Shown: one piece after another, positions 26,716-32,834 of the stretch
Layout: the number at the start of each line of letters is the position of its first letter
Position numbering within the stretch: the first letter of the stretch is position 1
Assembly (NCBI GenBank): GCA_029936485.1
Contig: JAPYSM010000006.1
Span: 1 to 32,834, forward strand
Reading direction: 5' to 3'
Origin: Dehalococcoidia bacterium
GTDB lineage: Bacteria; Chloroflexota; Dehalococcoidia; Lucifugimonadales; Lucifugimonadaceae
Length of the DNA: 32,834 nucleotides
Translations under genes and position numbers: made by a program
The notes under the pieces: model-generated
What the model was told of the DNA's origin: nothing
Databases searched by the model: none
The model's input: only the letters and a program-made list of their open reading frames with translations

Positions 26716-28167
26716 ATGAGCAGACCGAACATCGTCTTAATCAACTGCGACGATCTGGGCTACGGCGATCTGGGCGTATACGGCTCACAGATCAACAAGA
26801 CCCCGGCCATAGACAAAATGGCCGCAGAGGGAATGCGATTCACGGACTTCTACGTCGCATCGCCGGTCTGTTCACCATCCCGTGGAGCGATGCTTACAGG
26901 CTGCTACCCGCCCCGAATCGATTTCGGCGACTTTGACGGCGGCTGGGTGCTGATGCCCGGCGATCCCATGGGCCTGAACCCGAACGAAACGACCATAGCC
27001 GGCGCACTGAGCGAAGTCGGTTACACGACTAAGATGATCGGCAAATGGCATTGTGGCGATCAGCCGGAGTTCCTTCCGACTCAACATGGATTCGACAGCT
27101 ACTTCGGGCTGCCGTACAGCAACGACATGGGTCGGCAGGTCGACGACCCACTGACGACAGACCCCGAACGCATTGAGCGCCTGCGGGCCCGACCACCACT
27201 GCCGCTAATCCGGGATAGGGAAGTGGTCCAGGAGCAACCAGATCTGCGGGCGCTGACCGAGCGTTATGCCGAGGAGGCCGTCCGCTTCATTCGAGAAAAC
27301 AAGGAAGGGCCATTCTTCCTCTACTTCGCCCACATGTACGTGCATCTGCCGCTGTACGCACCGGAGCCGATGGTCAACGCCTCGGGAAACGGCGATTACG
27401 GCGCATGTGTTGCCGGAGTCGACTGGGTGACAGAGGTCCTGATGGATGAGCTGAAACGGCAGGGGTTAGACGAGGACACTCTGGTCATCTTCACAAGTGA
27501 CAACGGCTCGCGCATGCAGGATCAGGGCGGCAGCAATGGCGAACTTCGTGGCATCAAGGGAACGACCTGGGAGGGGGGACTCAGGGTGCCGTGCATCATG
27601 CGCTGGCCATCAAAAATTCCCGCCGGTGTGGTGCGTAGCGATATCACGTCGTCGATCGATTTCTTGCCAACGCTGGCCGGTATTACCGGTGCGGATGTGC
27701 CGCAGGACCGGATTATCGACGGTACAGATATTTCCTCACTCATATTCACGGGTGATAACGTTACGCCTCCCCGGGACACGTTCTTCTACTACATGGGTAA
27801 TCGCCTTGAAGCCGTCAGGAAGGGGAAATGGAAGCTTCACGTCTCCAGAGAGCTACGAGCGCACCAGCAGACAGGCGTTGTTAGCCAGGCAGTCATAGAC
27901 GAAAACGCGGGGACTGTTCCAGGCTTGTTCGATCTTGAGTCCGATATCGGCGAGACAACAAACGTGTACGACAACCACCCGGACGTCGTGGCAGATTTGT
28001 CAGCCCTCGCACAGGCGTGCCGCGTGGACATCGGCGACGAGGCGACCGGGGTGGCTGGCGTAAACATCCGTCTGGCGGCACGTGTAGACAACCCGGAGAC
28101 CCTCACCCACTACGATCCGGAACACCCATACATCTACGCCGAGTACGATAAGTCAGAGCGGGGGTGA
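26716..28167 (+). CDS. Type I sulfatase (formylglycine-dependent arylsulfatase family)
   Basis: RPNIVLINCDDLGYGDLGVYG, C-S-P-S-R-G-A-M-L-T-G sulfatase signature, MIGKWHCG, VIFTSDNGSR. Confidence 0.95.
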   Translation: MSRPNIVLINCDDLGYGDLGVYGSQINKTPAIDKMAAEGMRFTDFYVASPVCSPSRGAMLTGCYPPRIDFGDFDGGWVLMPGDPMGLNPNETTIAGALSEVGYTTKMIGKWHCGDQPEFLPTQHGFDSYFGLPYSNDMGRQVDDPLTTDPERIERLRARPPLPLIRDREVVQEQPDLRALTERYAEEAVRFIRENKEGPFFLYFAHMYVHLPLYAPEPMVNASGNGDYGACVAGVDWVTEVLMDELKRQGLDEDTLVIFTSDNGSRMQDQGGSNGELRGIKGTTWEGGLRVPCIMRWPSKIPAGVVRSDITSSIDFLPTLAGITGADVPQDRIIDGTDISSLIFTGDNVTPPRDTFFYYMGNRLEAVRKGKWKLHVSRELRAHQQTGVVSQAVIDENAGTVPGLFDLESDIGETTNVYDNHPDVVADLSALAQACRVDIGDEATGVAGVNIRLAARVDNPETLTHYDPEHPYIYAEYDKSERG

Positions 28168-28366
28168 TGGCGGGGCGCGACTCCCCCAGAAGGAAGCCAG
28201 AGCCAGAGTTTTTCCAACCACCCTGAAGCTCTCGTAGGGTCCTCCTTCCCCCTCATCTTGGTCGACGGACCACGCGTATTGATCGCCCGACTACACTCGG
28301 GATGACCGTCTAACTTGCCCCATCACTCCCGCGAGAGAGGCCAATACGTATCGAGGGGATTGTGAT

Positions 28367-29398
28367 CTAAACTTTCACCAGTTTCTGCATCGACCGCAAC
28401 TCTGCCGGAATGTCCCAGCCACTGCCGTAATCGCTGTGCGACACCTCGGCCACATAGATGTTGCCTTTGGAGTCCACCGTGATGCCGTGCGGCGAGAAGA
28501 AGCGTCCGGTCTGCGAGCCGTATGGTTCGGTGCCGACTTTGGACAGCACTTTCCCGTCGGTGGTCATCACAGTGACTCGCGGCCCGAGATCGCTGCCGGT
28601 GTCGTTGCTGGAGATCCCGGCAAAGTACTCTCCGATGTACACGAGGTCCCGGTCGCCACGGGTGTCGATATACAGGCAGGCGGCGCGGGACAGGTTCACC
28701 CATTGGGTCTCGAACTTGCCTTCCGAACTGAACACCTGGATACGGTGGTTCTCGCGATCAGCAATGTAAACCCAGCCATTGCTGTCGGTCTCGACGTTGT
28801 GGACGATGTTGAACTGACCCTCTCCAGTGCCCGATTCGCCCCACGAGAACAAGTGCTTGCCCTCCGGCGAGTACTTGTGGACACGGGCGTTCGAGTAGCC
28901 GTCTGAGACGTAAAATTCGCCAGTTTTTTTGTCCACCCCGACATGTGTCGGAACGCTGAATGGCACACCGCTCATCGGCGGGCTAGGCTTATTTGCTTCT
29001 CCAAGCGTCATCAACAGCTTGCCGTCCGGCGTGAATTTCTTGACGGTCCCGTCGCCGTTATCGACCGTGAAAATGTTGCCGTCCGGAGCCACGGTCACGC
29101 CATGCGGGTTGCTGAACTCGCCCTCGCCCCAGTGGTCCACCAGATTGCCATCGGCGTCGAATACGATCATTGGCGATGTACCACGGTTGAAGACGTAGAT
29201 GCGGTCGTTCGCGTCGACGGCTACGGAGGTGGCTTCTTTGTAGTTCCAGTCGTCGGGAAGCTCTCCCCAATTCTTGCCGGAAACCTCGTACTTGAAGTCG
29301 CCTTCTCCGAGCACAACAAGGCCGGACGGCCCATCTGTTGCACGGTGCCCGTCCTGCGGTAATCCGGATTCGAGTTGTTCTACTTCACTGGCCATCAA
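28367..29398 (-). CDS. NHL-repeat beta-propeller protein (peptidylglycine lyase-like)
   Basis: Repeated units such as NPHGVTVAPDGNIFTVDNGDGTVKKFTPDGKLLMTLG and SPHGITVDSKGNIYVAEVSH. Confidence 0.88.
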   Translation of the reverse strand: MMASEVEQLESGLPQDGHRATDGPSGLVVLGEGDFKYEVSGKNWGELPDDWNYKEATSVAVDANDRIYVFNRGTSPMIVFDADGNLVDHWGEGEFSNPHGVTVAPDGNIFTVDNGDGTVKKFTPDGKLLMTLGEANKPSPPMSGVPFSVPTHVGVDKKTGEFYVSDGYSNARVHKYSPEGKHLFSWGESGTGEGQFNIVHNVETDSNGWVYIADRENHRIQVFSSEGKFETQWVNLSRAACLYIDTRGDRDLVYIGEYFAGISSNDTGSDLGPRVTVMTTDGKVLSKVGTEPYGSQTGRFFSPHGITVDSKGNIYVAEVSHSDYGSGWDIPAELRSMQKLVKV

Positions 29399-29664
29399 AT
29401 CTGCCTCTCGACGGGTTTGGGTGTGAGTTGGGTGCGCGGGGTCCGCCCGTTAGTCGCGATAGTACCGTGTGTCCCGCGTCCCGGGAATGGGCTCATCGGC
29501 TGGCTGAAACATCAGAGCTCATGTTCGACCCGACGAACACGGGCCGAAACACGATAGAACGCGCTGGCCACCACCCTGACGCGAATCAATAGCCCCCTGA
29601 TGCCCTCGAAGGCCCGTATTGCGGAAGAACGCCGCCCATCTCGGGAACCAACCACGAGACGCCC

Positions 29665-29688
29665 GCCCCCTCTCCCGGTGGGAGAGGA
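29665..29688. repeat. Short palindromic repeat copy (GCCCCCTCTCCCGGTGGGAGAGG)
   Basis: CCTCTCCC-GGT-GGGAGAGG perfect hairpin. Confidence 0.65.
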
Positions 29689-29716
29689 TTGGATGATAAG
29701 CGCCGCCCGTACCATG

Positions 29717-30181
29717 TTATTGCGAACTGGACCCGGGACGGGTGCTCGGTTCCGGCCGCCGCTGAAGCGCCCCAAGCTGACGCATCAGGCCTAAATCGTC
29801 CCGGTGTATCCACTCTTCCGCAATCTTCCCGTGATCGAATCGAGATAGAGCCATGCCTGTCGATGTGATCTTTGCACCGGTCGGAGCGATACCCATCCAC
29901 TGACCCTCGTGCGTCCCAGTCATCGTCCAGCGGCGTGTAACGAAGCCGTCGTCGTCGCTACTCGCGTATATCGATGCCTCAAACCGAAAGTCAGGAAACG
30001 CCCCTCTTAACGCCGAAACTTGCGTCTTGACCTCATCAATCCCCACCACATCACACTCCAGAACGGGATCATGCCGGACGTGCGCGGAGACCAGTAGCTC
30101 GTTCGCAACCTCGAGCATCCCCCGATTCCAGACCTCGTCCACATATCGGCGTATGACCGCCCCGTTAGTTCCCAACGGCAT
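29717..30181 (-). CDS. SnoaL-like polyketide cyclase/ester cyclase family protein
   Basis: VIRRYVDEVWNRGMLEVANELLVSAHVRHDP...FPDFRFEASIYASSDDDGFVTRRWTMTGTHEGQWMGIAPTGAKITSTGMALSRFDHGKIAEEWIHRDDLGLMRQLG. Confidence 0.9.
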   Translation of the reverse strand: MPLGTNGAVIRRYVDEVWNRGMLEVANELLVSAHVRHDPVLECDVVGIDEVKTQVSALRGAFPDFRFEASIYASSDDDGFVTRRWTMTGTHEGQWMGIAPTGAKITSTGMALSRFDHGKIAEEWIHRDDLGLMRQLGALQRRPEPSTRPGSSSQ

Positions 30182-30196
30182 CGAATACCTCTCTAC

Positions 30197-31162
30197 TCAA
30201 TTGGTCGACGCCGGCATTCCCGGAACCGGCGCACCCGGCGTCTTCACTCGCAAAGAGTAGACGGAGGTGCGGCATGTCAGATAGAGGGTCTTAAAATCGG
30301 TTCCGCCCCAGCCGACGTTTGCCGGCAGTTCCGGGGTCTCGATCACTCCTAAGAACTCACCGTCCGGCTCCCAGACCCAGCATCCTCCGGGACCGGTGCT
30401 GAACACCCGGCCTCGCGTATCGACCTTCAGGCCGTCCGGCACCCCTCCGCGCTCGCCGATCGGTCGCTCCGCACCCGAGTGGGCAATAAAAGTGTCACCC
30501 TCGTCGAATCCGGCGGGAACGTATGGCATCTCGGCGAATACTCGACCCTTCGATAGTGACCCATCGACAGCCACTTCATACACGTACATGTGCGGATTCG
30601 GCCGGGTATTCGAGACGTAAAGTAGCGATTCATCCGGCGAGAACGCCAGGCCGTTGGGGTGCGGCATGTCGGTCCCAGCCTGGTGAAGCCCGCCGTCACG
30701 GTCGATCCGAAAAACACTTGACGTGCCGATGAGTCGATCGTCCGGCTCCATCAGGAACTGCGGGTCGCTGAAGTAGAGAGATCCGTCGCTCCGGCCCACC
30801 ACATCGTTGCTGCGATTCAATCGCACGCCGTTGTACTCCGATGCCAGGACGGTCCACGAGCCGTCGTGCTCACGTCGAACCACCCGGTACACGTCCTGCT
30901 CACACCACACCACACTGCCCTGCAGATCGTACGTCGCCCCGTTGGCGCCGCCGTCGTTCTCGCGGAGCACTGTTTTTTCTCCAGTGTGTGCGTCTACAAG
31001 ATAGTGGATCGCGTCATCAACGTCCGATACATATAGCGCTCCGTCCGGGTGCTCTGGAGATGGTGGCTGCCATAGAGGGCCTTCTGTGAAGTGGAATCCG
31101 GTGGCGAGGAGCTTTGGGTCCCCGGGTTCTAGGACGCGGTCTAGCTTGTTGGGTGCGGTCAC
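30197..31162 (-). CDS. SMP-30/gluconolactonase/LRE family protein
   Basis: GFHFTEGPLWQP, NRSNDVVGRSDGSLYFSDP, HPNGLAFSPDESLLYVSNT, PDGLKVDTRGRVFSTGPGG. Confidence 0.92.
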   Translation of the reverse strand: MTAPNKLDRVLEPGDPKLLATGFHFTEGPLWQPPSPEHPDGALYVSDVDDAIHYLVDAHTGEKTVLRENDGGANGATYDLQGSVVWCEQDVYRVVRREHDGSWTVLASEYNGVRLNRSNDVVGRSDGSLYFSDPQFLMEPDDRLIGTSSVFRIDRDGGLHQAGTDMPHPNGLAFSPDESLLYVSNTRPNPHMYVYEVAVDGSLSKGRVFAEMPYVPAGFDEGDTFIAHSGAERPIGERGGVPDGLKVDTRGRVFSTGPGGCWVWEPDGEFLGVIETPELPANVGWGGTDFKTLYLTCRTSVYSLRVKTPGAPVPGMPASTN

Positions 31163-31274
31163 TTCTGGCTCCTCACTTCCAGCGGTCGAGTGTTGGCGTG
31201 ACGGCAGTTTAGCGGCTTACATACTGGCTGACTTTGATAGGCGCCCTTGGCCTCGTCCGCCTACGGCGAACGTT

Positions 31275-31311
31275 CCCTCACCCTGCGCCCTCTTTCATTT
31301 GGGAGAGGGAG
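31275..31311. repeat. Short palindromic repeat copy (CCCTCACCCTGCGCCCTCTTTCATTTGGGAGAGGGA)
   Basis: Same layout as the copies at 1326 and 2621. Confidence 0.6.
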
Positions 31312-31381
31312 ACACAGCCGTATACATCCCGGTATTGTGGCGCCCATACCGTTAAGCGCACATACCAACAGAGGACTCTCC

Positions 31382-32545
31382 GTGAAAATTACCGATGTCA
31401 TCCCACACGTCATCAAACCCGGGCTGCCCGGTGACACACCGGACCAAAGCGCGTGGGCGTTCATTGAGATTCGAACCGATGAAGGAATCACCGGGTGGGG
31501 TGAGGCGACAAAGTACGGGCGCGGCGGCAGTTTCCTGATCGGCCAGGCGATTCATATGGTGAAGGACGACTTCATCGGCGAGGATCCCGGAAATATCGAA
31601 GTCCTTTGGCACAAGTTGTACCGACGCTTCACCTACACCGGCGCACGGGGATTCCCCACGGCGCTGCTGGCCGGGTTCGACATGGCCCTGTGGGACATCA
31701 AAGGCAAAGCGACGGGACGGCCGGTTTTCGATCTGCTCGGCGGCAAGTTCCGGAACCCAGTGCCCCTGTACGCCAACGTCTGGTTCGAAGGCGCCGAAAC
31801 CCCGGAAGAGTACGCCGCGGCAGCAAAAAAGATGGTGGCGCTGGGGCACACCGCGTCCAAACACGACCCGTTCCACGAGATGAAACCGTTCCACTCGATG
31901 TACCAGGACGGGAAGATCTCGAAGAAGGGCGAGAATATTGGATACGATATTGTGGCCGCGGTGCGAGAGGCGGTTGGGCCGGACCACGAACTGTTGATCG
32001 ATGCCCACGGCCATTACAACGTGCCGACCGCTATCCGCCTGGCCAACAGGCTATTCGAACAGTCCGACATCGCCTGGTTCGAGGAGCCGGTACCGCCTGA
32101 GTCGTTCGAGGCTCTCAAGCAGGTCCGGCAGAACACCTCTGCGCCGATCTGCGTAGGCGAGAGGCTGTTCACCCGCTACGATTTCCTGCCGATATTCCGA
32201 GACGGCCTGGCAGATTACATCATGCCGGACACAATCTGGACTGGCGGCATATCGGAGATTAAGCGAATCGCCATAATGGCGGAGGCATACTACATTCCGA
32301 TCTCACCGCATTGCGTTCCGGCCGGTCCGCTGGAGCTGATATCGGCGGCGCACGTATGCGCAAGCGTTCCGAACTTCTACAGGCTTGAGCACTCGATCCT
32401 CGGCATCCCGATGCAGAACGATCTCCTGACGGAGCCGATGGAGATCAGCAACGGATCGATCCACCTGAATGAGAAGCCCGGGCTAGGCTACGACCTCGAC
32501 CCGGACGTGCTAGCGACAAAGCGGCATCCGCTGTGGGAGGGGTAG
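31382..32545 (+). CDS. Enolase-superfamily MR/MLE protein, galactonate/mannonate dehydratase-like
   Basis: GTG start VKITDVIPHVIKPG; ASKHDPFHEMKPF, LLIDAHGHYN, WFEEPVPPES, GERLFTRYDF, MPDTIWTGGISE, ISPHCVPAGP. Confidence 0.9.
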   Translation: MKITDVIPHVIKPGLPGDTPDQSAWAFIEIRTDEGITGWGEATKYGRGGSFLIGQAIHMVKDDFIGEDPGNIEVLWHKLYRRFTYTGARGFPTALLAGFDMALWDIKGKATGRPVFDLLGGKFRNPVPLYANVWFEGAETPEEYAAAAKKMVALGHTASKHDPFHEMKPFHSMYQDGKISKKGENIGYDIVAAVREAVGPDHELLIDAHGHYNVPTAIRLANRLFEQSDIAWFEEPVPPESFEALKQVRQNTSAPICVGERLFTRYDFLPIFRDGLADYIMPDTIWTGGISEIKRIAIMAEAYYIPISPHCVPAGPLELISAAHVCASVPNFYRLEHSILGIPMQNDLLTEPMEISNGSIHLNEKPGLGYDLDPDVLATKRHPLWEG

Positions 32546-32565
32546 GAGCGCGGAGCGACTGCGTT

Positions 32566-32604
32566 TGACCCTGCCATCCGGGCACGACTCGGATGGCAGG
32601 GTCA
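32566..32604. terminator. Perfect 15-bp inverted repeat TGACCCTGCCATCCG-GGCACGACT-CGGATGGCAGGGTCA, putative terminator
   Basis: Located 20 bp after the MR/MLE stop; exact complementary arms, 9-nt loop, no U-tract. Confidence 0.6.
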
Positions 32605-32637
32605 GGGGCGCAGACAACCTCAACAATAGAGCCAGCC

Positions 32638-32712
32638 TTACTGGTTCGCCCCGCCATCCACAACGAAATGGCCTGTAACCGGGTGAGCCGTTAACAGCTT
32701 CAGGCAACCGGA
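32638..32712 (-). pseudogene. C-terminal remnant of an SDR
   Basis: Minus strand reads *SGCLKLLTAHPVTGHFVVDGGANQ*; VTGHFVVDGG is typical of SDR C-termini; an in-frame stop lies upstream. Confidence 0.5.
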
Positions 32713-32799
32713 CTACAATTCGGGTCAGCAGATCCCCGGCGATCGGCCGGGGTTGAGCAACCCACCTTCCAGCGGATGCACCAACTCGGAGGACCACTC

Positions 32800-32834
32800 A
32801 TGGCGGACGTAGTAATCGTCAGCGGCGCTCGGAC
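32800..32834 (+). CDS. Thiolase (acetyl-CoA acetyltransferase) N-terminus, truncated by the window edge
   Basis: CTCGGAGGA Shine-Dalgarno then MADVVIVSGART, typical thiolase N-terminus. Confidence 0.6.
   Translation, partial: MADVVIVSGAR

Noticed and set aside
31352-32014. 220-aa minus-strand ORF antisense to the MR/MLE gene
   Set aside because: No recognisable domain; explained by the antisense of a well-supported coding region
1-32834. CRISPR arrays, tRNA/rRNA genes, intact IS elements, known defence systems
   Set aside because: No regularly spaced direct repeats, tRNA T-arm/anticodon layouts, transposase or defence motifs were recognised by reading the sequence and ORFs

Overview
The 32.8-kb window looks like a bacterial chromosome segment rich in catabolic oxidoreductases and sugar-acid enzymes. 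It has four intact enolase-superfamily (MR/MLE) genes plus a decayed fifth, three LLM-class flavin oxidoreductases, two aldo/keto reductases, two VOC proteins, two alpha/beta hydrolases, an SDR, an SMP-30 lactonase, an NHL-repeat protein, a sulfatase, an acyl-CoA dehydrogenase, a truncated hemoglobin and others. This profile resembles marine SAR202-type Chloroflexi (inference only). The most striking observation is a DUF3179-type lipoprotein gene on the minus strand (7248..8744). It is interrupted by exactly one in-frame UGA, at the first Cys of its conserved Y-C-x-L-C-G motif (reads Y-UGA-T-L-C-G), and is open and homologous on both sides. A perfect 6-bp hairpin with a GU-containing apical loop starts about 15 nt after the UGA. 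This fits a candidate selenoprotein with a U-x-x-C redox motif, although a point-mutation pseudogene or a sequencing error is not excluded. Other observations are a structured leader with mutually exclusive pairings before a 47-aa zinc-ribbon gene, gene remnants (an enolase N-terminus, a DapA-like C-terminus, an SDR C-terminus), a short palindromic repeat family near start codons, and a YaaA gene without an ATG/GTG/TTG start. No tRNA, rRNA, CRISPR array or intact transposon was recognised.
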